A program made the position numbers and the translations under genes. The notes beneath the pieces are model-generated. The model was not told where the DNA came from, did not search any database, and was given only the letters and a program-made list of their open reading frames with translations. Positions 18,503 through 26,862 of a stretch of 64,000 nt of DNA are shown piece after piece. Numbering within the stretch: the first letter of the stretch is position 1; the number at the start of each line of letters is the position of its first letter. Source of the stretch: Bradyrhizobium erythrophlei. GTDB lineage: Bacteria; Pseudomonadota; Alphaproteobacteria; Rhizobiales; Xanthobacteraceae. The stretch is from NCBI RefSeq assembly GCF_900129505.1, contig NZ_LT670818.1, positions 4,621,001 to 4,685,000 on the forward strand, given 5' to 3'.

Positions 18503-19195
18503 TTATTTCGTGCCCTGATCCGCCCCGATCCGTCCCAGATAATCCGACTTGCTGAACTGCATGTGATCGACGCAGAGCTGCGCCAGCGCCCAGCTGTCGC
18601 GCCCCTTGAGCAGTTCGATCATGAACTCGTGCTGGCGGCGCGATAGTGCGAGCCCCTCGGTATCGGCGAGGTTCTTGGCGCGCATCGGCAAGGTCAGGTT
18701 CATGTAGTCCTGCAGCGAGCGCACCAGATAGGGATTGCCGCTGGCCGAGAACAGCGCGACGTGGAACGCGTCGTTGGCCTCGTGAATGCCGCGCAGATCC
18801 TGCGCGTCGGCCTTCGCGCAATATTGCCGCTGCAGTTCCGTGAGCTGGTCGATCAGCGCGGCCGGCGCCGGCAGCGCGATCATCAGCGCCGCCTGCCGCG
18901 TCAGCATTTCCCGTACCTCGTAGATCTGCCGCACCTCTTCGCCGGAATAGAACCGCACGGTGGCGCCGATGTTCTTCTCGCGCAGCACGATGCCCTGACG
19001 CTCGAGCTGGAACAGCGCCTGGCGCACGAAATGCCGGCTGGCGCCGTAGCGGCTCATCAGAGTGTCCTCGACCAGCCGGGAACCCGGCGCGAACCGGCCG
19101 AAGATGATGTCTTCCTCCAACCGGCGGATCACTTCCGCCTGTTCCTCCTCGCGGCTGAGCGGGGAAATTTCCGGTGATGCGGCCTGGGCTTTCAT
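18503..19195 (-). CDS. GntR family transcriptional regulator (FCD domain)
   Basis: Regulator of 230 residues. The N-terminal winged helix-turn-helix spans about residues 18-85 (ITFGRFAPGSRL-like entry, then MSRYGASRHFVRQALFQLERQGI). A C-terminal FCD ligand-binding domain spans about 95-220, of the type that binds organic and sugar acids through metal-coordinated His residues. It is divergent from the dehydratase gene across 170 bases containing two ATTGWCAAT sites. It likely controls the dehydratase and perhaps the TRAP importer, whose second promoter region holds the same motif. The effector is probably a sugar acid; this is inference. Confidence 0.88.
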   Translation of the reverse strand: MKAQAASPEISPLSREEEQAEVIRRLEEDIIFGRFAPGSRLVEDTLMSRYGASRHFVRQALFQLERQGIVLREKNIGATVRFYSGEEVRQIYEVREMLTRQAALMIALPAPAALIDQLTELQRQYCAKADAQDLRGIHEANDAFHVALFSASGNPYLVRSLQDYMNLTLPMRAKNLADTEGLALSRRQHEFMIELLKGRDSWALAQLCVDHMQFSKSDYLGRIGADQGTK

Positions 19196-19242
19196 GGGCG
19201 TTCGCTTCGGATGTCAGCCAAAGTCAGCACGAGGCGGGCTCT

Positions 19243-19314
19243 ATTGTCAATAATAATGGCTTTTGGTTTGCATTTTTGCGCAGTCGAGGGTCGCGATTAT
19301 CAAATATTGACAAT
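19243..19314. promoter_or_regulatory. Candidate GntR operators in divergent gntR/dehydratase promoter
   Basis: ATTGTCAAT (19243-19251) and ATTGACAAT (19306-19314) are mutual reverse complements, each an odd-length near-palindrome, 63 bases apart. An identical ATTGACAAT occurs at 22462 upstream of the second dctP. TTGACA may also be read as a -35 box, so operator and promoter could coincide. Confidence 0.5.
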
Positions 19315-19365
19315 AATTCAGCGGGCTCCTTTAGTGAGACGCGGACGCATAAGGAAATAAAGACG

Positions 19366-21069
19366 ATGGCTGACGGACTTCGCAAGGGACTGACGAGCTA
19401 TGGCGACGCCGGATTTTCGCTGTTCCTGCGCAAGGCCTTCATCAAGGCGATGGGGTATTCCGACGACGCGCTGAACCGCCCCATTGTCGGCATCACCAAC
19501 ACCTACAGCGACTACAATCCCTGCCACGGCAACGTCCCGCAGATTATCGAGGCGGTGAAGCGCGGCGTGATGCTGTCGGGCGCGATGCCGATGGTGTTCC
19601 CGACCATCTCGATCGCCGAAAGCTTTGCCTATCCGACCTCGATGTATCTGCGCAACCTGATGGCGATGGATACCGAGGAGATGATCCGCGCCCAGCCGAT
19701 GGACGCCGTCGTCGTCATCGGCGGCTGCGACAAGACCCTGCCGGCGCAGATCATGGCCGCGGTCTCGGCCGATCTGCCGACCGTGGTGATCCCGGTGGGG
19801 CCGATGGTGGTCGGCCATCACAAGGGCGAGGTGCTGGGGGCCTGCACCGATTGCCGCCGGCTATGGGGGAAATATCGCGCCGGCGAGATCGACGATGTCG
19901 AGATCGAGGCCGTCAACGGCAGGCTGGCACCGTCGGTCGGCACCTGCATGGTGATGGGCACCGCCTCCACCATGGCCTGCATCACCGAAGCGCTGGGTCT
20001 CTCGCTGCCGATGAGCGCGACGATTCCGGCGCCGCATGCCGAGCGCTTCCGTTCGGCGGAGGCTAGCGGCAGGGTCGCCGCCGCGATGGCGATGGCAAAA
20101 GGCCCAAAACCGAGCGAGCTGCTGACGGCGGCGTCGTTCAAGAACGCGCAGGTGGTGCTGCAGGCGATCGGCGGATCGACCAACGGCCTCATTCATCTGA
20201 CCGCGATCGCCAACCGCACCCAGTATCGCATTGATCTCGAAGCGTTCGACAGACTCGGCCGCGAGGTGCCGGTGCTGATCGACCTGAAACCGTCGGGCGA
20301 ACATTACATGGAGCATTTCCATCACGCCGGCGGCGTGCCGAAGCTGATGGCGCAGCTCGGCGATCTGATCGACCTCGACGCCAGGACTATCACCGGCGCC
20401 AGCTTGCGCGACGTCGTTGCCGGCGCCGAGGAGGTGCCGGGACAGGACGCGATCCGCCCGCGCGATCAGCCGATCAAGCCGGAAGGCGCGATGGCGGTGC
20501 TGCACGGCAATCTCGCGCCGCGCGGCGCGGTCATAAAACATTCGGCGGCAAGCCCAAAACTGCTGCAGCATACCGGCCGCGCCGTGGTGTTCGAATCCGT
20601 CGAAGACATGACGCTGCGGGTCGACGATCCCTTGCTCGACGTCAACGCCGACGACGTTTTGGTGCTGCGCAATGCCGGCCCCAAGGGCGCGCCGGGCATG
20701 CCGGAGGCGGGCTATCTGCCGATCCCGAAGAAACTGGCGCGCGGCGGGGTCAAGGACATGGTGCGGATATCCGACGCGCGGATGAGCGGTACCGCGTTCG
20801 GTACCATCGTGCTGCATATCACCCCGGAATCCGCCGTCGGCGGTCCGCTGGCGCTGGTCAAGAACGGCGACATGATCCGGCTCGACGTCGCCAAACGGAG
20901 CATCGATCTCCTGGTCGATGCCGCCGAGCTGGACAAGCGCCGCAAGGCGCTGGCGCTGCCGGCGACGCCGGAATGGGCGCGGCGCGGCTACGCGCATCTG
21001 TTCAACGAGACGATCCTGCAGGCCGACGAGGGCTGCGATTTCGATTTCATGCGGGCCAAGGGGAAGTAG
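19366..21069 (+). CDS. Sugar-acid dehydratase, IlvD/Edd family
   Basis: Fe-S dehydratase of 567 residues, predicted to remove water from an aldonic acid to give a 2-keto-3-deoxy acid. The cysteines expected to bind the iron-sulfur cluster are in YSDYNPCHGNVPQ (near residue 58), GGCDKTLPAQIMAA (near 125) and GTCMVMGTASTM (near 195); the ARMSGTAFG segment near the C-terminus is typical. The branch looks like arabonate/xylonate dehydratase rather than dihydroxyacid dehydratase IlvD. AAGGAA precedes the ATG at 19366; an upstream frame extension overlaps the operator region and is unlikely. It precedes the TRAP importer and follows the divergent GntR gene. Confidence 0.88.
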   Translation: MADGLRKGLTSYGDAGFSLFLRKAFIKAMGYSDDALNRPIVGITNTYSDYNPCHGNVPQIIEAVKRGVMLSGAMPMVFPTISIAESFAYPTSMYLRNLMAMDTEEMIRAQPMDAVVVIGGCDKTLPAQIMAAVSADLPTVVIPVGPMVVGHHKGEVLGACTDCRRLWGKYRAGEIDDVEIEAVNGRLAPSVGTCMVMGTASTMACITEALGLSLPMSATIPAPHAERFRSAEASGRVAAAMAMAKGPKPSELLTAASFKNAQVVLQAIGGSTNGLIHLTAIANRTQYRIDLEAFDRLGREVPVLIDLKPSGEHYMEHFHHAGGVPKLMAQLGDLIDLDARTITGASLRDVVAGAEEVPGQDAIRPRDQPIKPEGAMAVLHGNLAPRGAVIKHSAASPKLLQHTGRAVVFESVEDMTLRVDDPLLDVNADDVLVLRNAGPKGAPGMPEAGYLPIPKKLARGGVKDMVRISDARMSGTAFGTIVLHITPESAVGGPLALVKNGDMIRLDVAKRSIDLLVDAAELDKRRKALALPATPEWARRGYAHLFNETILQADEGCDFDFMRAKGK

Positions 21070-21097
21070 AGGGCGGCCTCGTAGCCCGGATGTAGCT

Positions 21098-21192
21098 GTC
21101 ATGCCTGCGAAGGCATCCAGTACTCCGAGACGATGAGGAAAGAGCCGATCGGCCGCGGTGTACTGGATCATCCGCTTTCGCGGATGATGACG
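21098..21192. repeat. Palindromic intergenic repeat
   Basis: Pairs catccagtactcc with gtactggatcatcc across the loop and carries the internal hairpin atccgctttcgcggat. Same class as the repeats at 25592 and 32165 (catccagtac/actggatcatccgc edges). It lies in the 298-base gap between the dehydratase and dctP genes. Confidence 0.8.
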
Positions 21193-21258
21193 ACCGTGTG
21201 AACGGTACGACCCGTCATCGCTCATAAGCGATCATCGTCTTTCCATCTCGCAGCTGCG

Positions 21259-21300
21259 TCGTCTCTTCGCCTCCCGATGTCGTCTCTTCACCTCCCGATG
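21259..21300. repeat. Tandem 21-bp duplication upstream of first dctP
   Basis: Two adjacent 21-base units (21259-21279 and 21280-21300), both ending cctcccgatg, differ at one base. A related sequence, tccattcccgatgtt, lies at the same relative position before the second dctP. This suggests a regulator site duplicated here. Confidence 0.6.
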
Positions 21301-21367
21301 TTGAATTGACATCCCGACAACCCCGATGGGATGATGAAAGAAAACATCCGAAATCGAGGGGGAGACG

Positions 21368-22369
21368 ATGCAGAACCTGGGAAGGATTCTCGGTGCGGTC
21401 GTGGCCGCATCCACCATGCTCATGAGCGCCGGCGCGCATGCGCAAGAGGCAAAACATTATCGCTTCGCCTATGACCAGCCGAAGACGACGGGCTATGGAA
21501 TCCTCGGCGACATCTTTGCCGACAAGTTAAAGACCCTCAGCAAGGGCACCATGCTGATCGACCAGTATCCCGGCGCGCAACTCGGGCAGGAGCCGCAGGT
21601 GCTGCAGCTCGTCAAATCGGGTGACGTGGAATTCTGCATTTCGTCCTCGGCGAATGCCGCGACGCTGTCGCCGCAGGCCGGCGTGATGTCGATGCACTTC
21701 CTGTTCAGCTCCGAGGATCACCTCATCAAGGCGATCGCCGACCCTGAGGTATCCAAGGCGGTCAAGGCGATGATCGCGGACACCGTGCAGGGCGCCCATG
21801 TCATCGCGCTTTCCACGCTCGGCCTGCGCAGCATGTATTCCAAGCGCGAGATCAAGAACATCGCCGACGTCAGGGGACTCAAGGTGCGGGTGCAGGCGAC
21901 GCCGACCGAGGACACTATGTTCCCCGCCTACGGCGCGCAGATCGTGCACATGCCGTTCGGCAGCGTCTACACCTCGCTGCAGACCGGCGTGGTCGACGTC
22001 GCCGAAAACGGCGTCAACGTCTATCTCGCCAACAAGCATTACGAGGTCGCGCCGGTGCTTTCGATGACCGAGCACGAGGCCAATAACAGCCTGGTGTGGG
22101 TCAGCGACAAGCTCTGGAACAGCCTGACGCCGGAGCAGCAGGGCTGGGTGCAGGCTGCCGCCGACGAGGTCAACAGGAACCAGCCGGCGAAAGCGATCGA
22201 GCTCGAGCATCAGTCGCAGGAAAAACTCAGGTCGATCGGCGTCAAGGTCGTCATCGATGTCGACAAATCGGGCTTCGTCGCCGTCGCCGATCCCTATCTC
22301 GACAAGCTCGCCAAGGAGCTTGGGCCCCATGCCGAGAAAATCAAGGACCTGATCCGCGCGATCAAGTAG
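21368..22369 (+). CDS. dctP: TRAP transporter substrate-binding protein, DctP (copy 1)
   Basis: Periplasmic binding protein of 333 residues. A signal peptide covers about residues 1-26 (VVAASTMLMSAGAHAQ, cleavage after AHA). The DctP body follows, with the conserved Arg in KVRVQATPTEDTMFPAYGAQ (near residue 178) that usually pairs with a substrate carboxylate. GGGGGAG precedes the start. The next gene encodes a close paralogue with the same length; the permeases come only after that copy. Placement beside a uronate dehydrogenase and a sugar-acid dehydratase suggests an acid sugar ligand. Confidence 0.9.
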   Translation: MQNLGRILGAVVAASTMLMSAGAHAQEAKHYRFAYDQPKTTGYGILGDIFADKLKTLSKGTMLIDQYPGAQLGQEPQVLQLVKSGDVEFCISSSANAATLSPQAGVMSMHFLFSSEDHLIKAIADPEVSKAVKAMIADTVQGAHVIALSTLGLRSMYSKREIKNIADVRGLKVRVQATPTEDTMFPAYGAQIVHMPFGSVYTSLQTGVVDVAENGVNVYLANKHYEVAPVLSMTEHEANNSLVWVSDKLWNSLTPEQQGWVQAAADEVNRNQPAKAIELEHQSQEKLRSIGVKVVIDVDKSGFVAVADPYLDKLAKELGPHAEKIKDLIRAIK

Positions 22370-22461
22370 ATCGCTGCGGCTTACGAACAAGCGTCAATTA
22401 TCGATAATTTTGGACCGTGACGGCTTGGCATCGTCGATTATCTCTCCATTCCCGATGTTTT

Positions 22462-22470
22462 ATTGACAAT
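22462..22470. promoter_or_regulatory. Candidate GntR operator/promoter of second dctP
   Basis: ATTGACAAT is identical to the site at 19306. The surrounding sequence (cccgatgttttattgaca) aligns with that before the first dctP (cccgatgttgaattgaca), so the promoter region was duplicated with the gene. TTGACA could be a -35 box; no convincing -10 follows. Confidence 0.45.
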
Positions 22471-22525
22471 CCCGCGAGCTTGATGGGAAGATTGCCAAAA
22501 TCAAAACAACGGGGGGAGCCAGGCG

Positions 22526-23527
22526 ATGAAGTGTCTGCAGAGAATGGTCGGATGGGCCGTGGCGTCGGCGGCTGTCCTGTTCGCCGTGAGCGCAGGCGCG
22601 CAGGAGGTAAAGCATTATCGCTTCGCCCACGATCAGCAGCTCAATTCCGGCTACAGCATCGCCTACGATATCTTTTCCGCCAGGCTCAAGGAATTGAGCA
22701 AGGGCACCATGCTGATCGATCAGTATCCCGGCGCGCAGCTCGGGCAGGAGCCGCAGATCCTGCAACTGGTCAGGTCGGGCGATATCGATTTTGCGATCGT
22801 CTCTTCCGCCAACACCTCGACGATCTCGCCGCAGGCCGGTGTGATGTCGCTGCATTTCCTGTTCCGCAACGAGGACCACAACATCAAGGCGCTGAGCGAC
22901 CCGAAGGTGTTCGAGGCGATCCGCGACATGATCGACGACACCGTGCAGGGCATCCATGCCATCGCGCTCGGCACCCAGGGTTTTCGGCACATGTACGGCA
23001 AGAAGGAAGTGCACAAGGTCGGGGACATCAAGGGCTACAAGGTCCGCGTGCAGGCGACCGCGACCGAAGACACCATGTTCGCCGCCTATGGCGCGCAGAC
23101 CGTGCACATGCCGTTCGGCAGCGTCTACACCTCGCTGCAGACCGGCGTGGTGGATTTCGCCGAGAACGCGGTCAACGTCTACCTGATCAACAAGCATTAC
23201 GAAGTCGCCCCCGTGCTGTCGATGACCGAGCATGAGGCGAACAACGCCATCATGTGGATCAGCGACAAGCTCTGGCAGAGCCTGAACGCCGAGCAGAAGC
23301 AGTGGGTGATGACCGCGGCGAGGGATGTCAGCGTGCAGGAACCCAAGCGCGCCTTCGAGCTCGAGCGCGCGGCGGCGGTCAAACTCGAGAAAATGGGCGT
23401 CAAGATCGTAAGAGACGTCGACAAGCCGGGCTTCCAGCAGATTGCCGATCCCTATCTCGACAAGCTCGCCAAAGAGCTCGGCCCGCACGCCGACAAGATC
23501 AAGACCCTGATCCGCGCGATCAATTAA
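22526..23527 (+). CDS. dctP: TRAP transporter substrate-binding protein, DctP (copy 2)
   Basis: Periplasmic binding protein of 333 residues and tandem paralogue of the preceding gene. Long identical runs include AQTVHMPFGSVYTSLQTGVV-type sequence and DPYLDKLAKELGPHA. The signal peptide spans about residues 1-24 (SAAVLFAVSAGAQE). The ligand Arg occurs in KVRVQATATEDTMFAAYG. GGGGGGAG precedes the start. Differences from copy 1 are concentrated in the N-terminal third and around residues 275-300, so the two may bind different but related acids. It is followed after a repeat by the DctQ and DctM genes. Confidence 0.9.
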   Translation: MKCLQRMVGWAVASAAVLFAVSAGAQEVKHYRFAHDQQLNSGYSIAYDIFSARLKELSKGTMLIDQYPGAQLGQEPQILQLVRSGDIDFAIVSSANTSTISPQAGVMSLHFLFRNEDHNIKALSDPKVFEAIRDMIDDTVQGIHAIALGTQGFRHMYGKKEVHKVGDIKGYKVRVQATATEDTMFAAYGAQTVHMPFGSVYTSLQTGVVDFAENAVNVYLINKHYEVAPVLSMTEHEANNAIMWISDKLWQSLNAEQKQWVMTAARDVSVQEPKRAFELERAAAVKLEKMGVKIVRDVDKPGFQQIADPYLDKLAKELGPHADKIKTLIRAIN

Positions 23528-23533
23528 AGAAGG

Positions 23534-23630
23534 CCTCATGGTGAGGAGCGCGCCTCTGGCGCGCGTCTCGAACCATGAGGACGATACGTTCTCGTCCTTC
23601 GAGACGCGGCCAAGAGGCCGCTCCTCGTGA
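23534..23630. repeat. Palindromic intergenic repeat, second class
   Basis: Built on cctcatggtgaggagcgcg and tccttcgagacgcggcc, with cctcatggt...accatgagg pairing in the left half. This class (cctcatgg/gaggagcgc/gtctcgaa) is distinct from the gtcattgcgag and catccagtac classes and recurs around 39851-40000. It lies between dctP and dctQ without ending the operon by necessity. Confidence 0.75.
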
Positions 23631-23656
23631 CTGCCCAACCGGCTTAGGGAACGCTG

Positions 23657-24235
23657 ATGTCCATCGCCGACAAACTGGTGCTGCAGCGGCAGCATCATCT
23701 GAAATGGCGGTCGTTCGACAGGCTCGAATTGATCCTGATGATGCTGTGCGGCGTCCTGTGTTTCGGCTTTTCGCTGTCGGTGACGTGCGACATCGTCACC
23801 CGCACCATCGGCCATCCCTGGCTGTGGCTGCAGGAAGTCACCTCCACGTTGTTCATCTATGCGATCTTCATCGGCGCCGCGGTTGCCACCCGCCGCAACG
23901 ATCATCTGTATCTGACCGCGGTCTCGGAGGCGCTGCACGGCACACCGCGCCTGGTCGTCGAGATTCTGATCCGCCTCGTCGTTCTCGGCGTCGCGTTTTG
24001 CCTGATTGGGTTCGGCTACGTCAATTTTCTCCGCGGTTTTGGCAGTTTCCGGCTGCCATCGGGCACGCCGATCGCCTCGCTCTATGCCGCGATTCCCCTG
24101 GCCGGCGTGCTGATCGCGCTGTTCACCGTCGAGCAGCTGGTCAACGGCATCCGCAACGGCTTCGACCATCCTGAGCCGCTGGAAGAGGACTTGCCGCCTG
24201 CCGGCGCCGGCGTACAGACGAGGGTCGGCCTGTGA
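23657..24235 (+). CDS. dctQ: TRAP transporter small permease, DctQ
   Basis: Small membrane subunit of 192 residues with four predicted transmembrane helices, for example LILMMLCGVLCFGFSLSV (near residue 30) and VLIALFTVEQLVNGI near the C-terminus. The conserved small-permease region WLWLQEVTSTLFIYAIFIG near residue 55 supports the family. AGGGA precedes the ATG. It overlaps dctM by 4 bases, so DctQ and DctM are made together, as the complex requires. Confidence 0.9.
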   Translation: MSIADKLVLQRQHHLKWRSFDRLELILMMLCGVLCFGFSLSVTCDIVTRTIGHPWLWLQEVTSTLFIYAIFIGAAVATRRNDHLYLTAVSEALHGTPRLVVEILIRLVVLGVAFCLIGFGYVNFLRGFGSFRLPSGTPIASLYAAIPLAGVLIALFTVEQLVNGIRNGFDHPEPLEEDLPPAGAGVQTRVGL

Positions 24236-25572
24236 GCGCGCCGGTCATCCTCGCTTTGATGTCGTTCTGTTTCCTGTTCTTCGGCTACCTCGGCGTGCCC
24301 GTGCCGTTTTCGCTGATGGCCGGCGTCTTCGTCGGCGCGCTGCTGACGGACGTGTCGCTGGCGGCGATCATCCAGAAGATCTTTGACGGCGTGGATTCCG
24401 AGGCGCTGCTGGCGATCCCGTTTTTCCTGCTGGTCGGCGAGCTCATGAGTTCGGCCAATGTCGTGGTGCGGATAGCCAATCTGTCGCTGTCGCTGGTCGG
24501 GCATATCAGGGGCGGCCTGTCGCAGGTCGTCGTCGTCTTCAGCATGTTCTTCTCGGAAATGTCGGGCTCGACCACGGCCGACGTCGCCGTGATGAGTCGC
24601 GCCCTCGGCGGCCCGATGAAGCGGGAGGGCTATTCGCCGGCCTTCATCGCTGCGATCATCGCCTCCGCCTCCACCATCGCAGCGCTGGTGCCGCCGAGCA
24701 TCACCGCGGTGGTCTATGGCGCGGTCGGCAACGTCTCGATCGCGGGCCTGTTCATGGCCGGCGTGGTGCCGGGGCTGATGATCGGCTTCGGGCTGATGAT
24801 CTATTGCTATTTCTTCGGGCCGTCGGGCATGCGCAAGCCGCGGGCGCCGATGCGCCAGATCGTCTTTGCCACCGCCGACGCCGCGCTGCCGCTGATGATC
24901 CCCGTGATCCTGCTCGGCGGCATCCTGACCGGCTGGTTCACGCCGACCGAAGCCGGCGTGGTCGCGGTGGTCTATATCATCGCGGTCGTGATTCCCGCGC
25001 TCAACCGCGGGCATTTGCGCAAGATTCCTTACGACTTCTGCCTCGCCGGGCTGATCTTCTCGCTGCCGCTGATCACCATCGGTGCCGCCAATGCCTTCGG
25101 CTGGATGCTGGCTTATTTGCGCGGCGCCATCGTGATCGCCGACTGGATCGTCTCGATCGCCGGTAACGATCCCCATTACATGATGCTTTTGCTGGTGCTG
25201 CTGTTCACCGTAGTCGGCGATTTCATCGAGCCGGTGCCCACCATCATCATCTTCATGCCGCTGGTGAACGCGCTCACCCAGGCCGGCGACATCAACGGCG
25301 TGCATATGGGCGTGGTGCTCATCGCGACGCTGGCGTTCGGCCTGATCACGCCGCCCTATGGGCTCGTGCTATTGATGGCGTCGAAATTCGTCGGGGTCAG
25401 TTTCGGCAAGGCGTTGCGCGCGGCGCTGCCGATCTATGTGGTGTTCTTGGTGACGATCTGCTTCACCATCTATTTCCCGAAGGTCGTGCTGTGGCTGCCG
25501 AAGCACGTGATTCCGGAATCGGTCGGCTGCTTCAAGTCGCCGGCAGGGACGGGATATATCTGTCCGGAATGA
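24232..25572 (+). CDS. dctM: TRAP transporter large permease, DctM
   Basis: Large permease of 446 residues with about twelve to thirteen transmembrane segments, carrying the sodium-coupled transport path. Family features include the FFLLVGELMSSANV region near residue 64, MSGSTTADVAVMSRAL near 108 and PPSITAVVYGAVGNVSIAGL near 150. GTG is the start, within the 4-base overlap with dctQ. The C-terminus is slightly extended with a Cys-containing tail. It serves both upstream DctP proteins unless one works with a permease encoded elsewhere. Confidence 0.92.
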   Translation: MSAPVILALMSFCFLFFGYLGVPVPFSLMAGVFVGALLTDVSLAAIIQKIFDGVDSEALLAIPFFLLVGELMSSANVVVRIANLSLSLVGHIRGGLSQVVVVFSMFFSEMSGSTTADVAVMSRALGGPMKREGYSPAFIAAIIASASTIAALVPPSITAVVYGAVGNVSIAGLFMAGVVPGLMIGFGLMIYCYFFGPSGMRKPRAPMRQIVFATADAALPLMIPVILLGGILTGWFTPTEAGVVAVVYIIAVVIPALNRGHLRKIPYDFCLAGLIFSLPLITIGAANAFGWMLAYLRGAIVIADWIVSIAGNDPHYMMLLLVLLFTVVGDFIEPVPTIIIFMPLVNALTQAGDINGVHMGVVLIATLAFGLITPPYGLVLLMASKFVGVSFGKALRAALPIYVVFLVTICFTIYFPKVVLWLPKHVIPESVGCFKSPAGTGYICPE

Positions 25573-25591
25573 GGCTTCTCACACACTCTCG

Positions 25592-25768
25592 GTCGTCATG
25601 CCCCGCCACCGGGTCTCGCCTTCGGCGAGCCCGATGACAGGCTCCTGCGGGGCATCCAGTACTCCGGGACGGTGAGTTGAATCGAAGGGGCGCGGCCTAC
25701 TGGATCATCCGCCGGAGCCTGTCGCCCGGCCGGCCAAAGGCCGGACCGGATGGCGGATGATGACAGCG
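25592..25768. repeat. Composite palindromic repeat
   Basis: Left half contains gggtctcgccttcggcgagccc, the inverse of the hairpin at 17338; right half contains ggccggccaaaggccgg. The edges catccagtactcc and ctactggatcatccgcc pair across the element. It occupies nearly all of the gap between the convergent dctM and enoyl-CoA hydratase genes. Confidence 0.8.
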
Positions 25769-25786
25769 ATGTGCGCGGCTGTACCG

Positions 25787-26590
25787 TTACTTCCCTTTGC
25801 TCGTGAACTTCTTCACCGCCACGCGAAAATCCTCGGTGTGCATGGCGTCGATGATCTTGGCTTCTTCGGCGTCGAGCTGCTGCTTGGTCGGGGTGACCGC
25901 GGCCTGGTAGACCAGCGATTTGGTGCCGGCAATCGCGGCCGGCGGATTCTGCGCCAGCCGTTCGGCGAATTGCCTGGTCGCGGCCTTCAGTTCGACCGCC
26001 GGAACCACCTTGGCGACCAGGCCCCAATCATAGGCCTGCTGCGCGGAGAAGCTGTCCTCGGCGAGAAAGATCTGCAATGCGCGTCGAACTCCGACGGTGC
26101 CGACCATGCCGACGGTGCTGCCGCCGTCCGGCGACACGCCGATCTTGGCGTAGGCCGGCGTGAAGCGGGCGGTGTCGGCGGCGATGCAGAGGTCGGTGAC
26201 GAAGGCGAGCCCCATGCCCGCGCCGGCCGCGGAGCCGTGAACACTCGACAGCACGATCTTGGGCATCCGCCGCACGGTCTCGATGAACGCGTGATAGTGC
26301 TTGAGCAGTTCCCCGACCACGGGCGCGATGGTGTCGGCCTCGGCGGCTGCTCCAATGGTCTGCAGATCGCCGCCCGCGCTGAAGGCGCGGCCTTCGCCTT
26401 CGATCACCAGCACCCTTATATCGTGCGACGCCTCGACGGCGGCGGCGAGCTGCTCCAGCTTTTTCGCGATCGAAAGGTCGATCGAGTTGAAGGCGGCCGG
26501 CCGGTTGAGCGTGATGGTGGCGATTGGGCCGTCGATCCTGAGCAGCGCGGGATCGTCGGGAAGGGAGGGGGTATGATCGGGTGCCGGCAT
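25787..26590 (-). CDS. Enoyl-CoA hydratase/isomerase family protein
   Basis: Crotonase-fold enzyme of 267 residues that acts on an acyl-CoA thioester. The oxyanion-hole regions are EGRAFSAGGDLQTIG (near residue 64) and SSVHGSAAGAGMGLAF (near 110). The first catalytic Glu position is replaced in the AAGAGMG stretch, so it may be an isomerase or other crotonase rather than a hydratase. The open frame reaches 12 codons further up, but ATG 26590 gives the normal family start. It stands alone between convergent and divergent neighbours with no other beta-oxidation gene. Confidence 0.85.
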   Translation of the reverse strand: MPAPDHTPSLPDDPALLRIDGPIATITLNRPAAFNSIDLSIAKKLEQLAAAVEASHDIRVLVIEGEGRAFSAGGDLQTIGAAAEADTIAPVVGELLKHYHAFIETVRRMPKIVLSSVHGSAAGAGMGLAFVTDLCIAADTARFTPAYAKIGVSPDGGSTVGMVGTVGVRRALQIFLAEDSFSAQQAYDWGLVAKVVPAVELKAATRQFAERLAQNPPAAIAGTKSLVYQAAVTPTKQQLDAEEAKIIDAMHTEDFRVAVKKFTSKGK

Positions 26591-26862
26591 GGGAGAGCCT
26601 CGAAGTCGGAAGGGGGCGGCCAGCATTTAAATAGCAGAAGGGAAGAGGTGACAATCCCGGCCAAGTCTGCAAAATGCGCCCCGACCATCCTCCTGGCCAG
26701 AGACGCCCTTGCGCCTCCTCAAGCCATGAGGCCAAATAGTGCCCCATCGTTCCGGACGCGGCCACGAGCGCCGTTCGTTACGGATGAGGCGAGCCAGCCA
26801 AAATCGGCGGAGTGAGGAGATGACATGGGTAATTCCTGTGCGCTTGTAGTTGGGTTGTTCCG

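Noticed and set aside
19861..21225. 454-codon antisense frame across the dehydratase gene
   Set aside because: A shadow of the sense gene; runs through a palindromic repeat at its beginning.
22460..24169. 569-codon antisense frame across dctP and dctQ
   Set aside because: It covers two well-supported genes and an intergenic repeat, and has no recognisable domain.
26719..26824. Small leftward frame of 35 codons with an AGGA site
   Set aside because: No known family, and part of it is repeat-like sequence; support is too weak to list.
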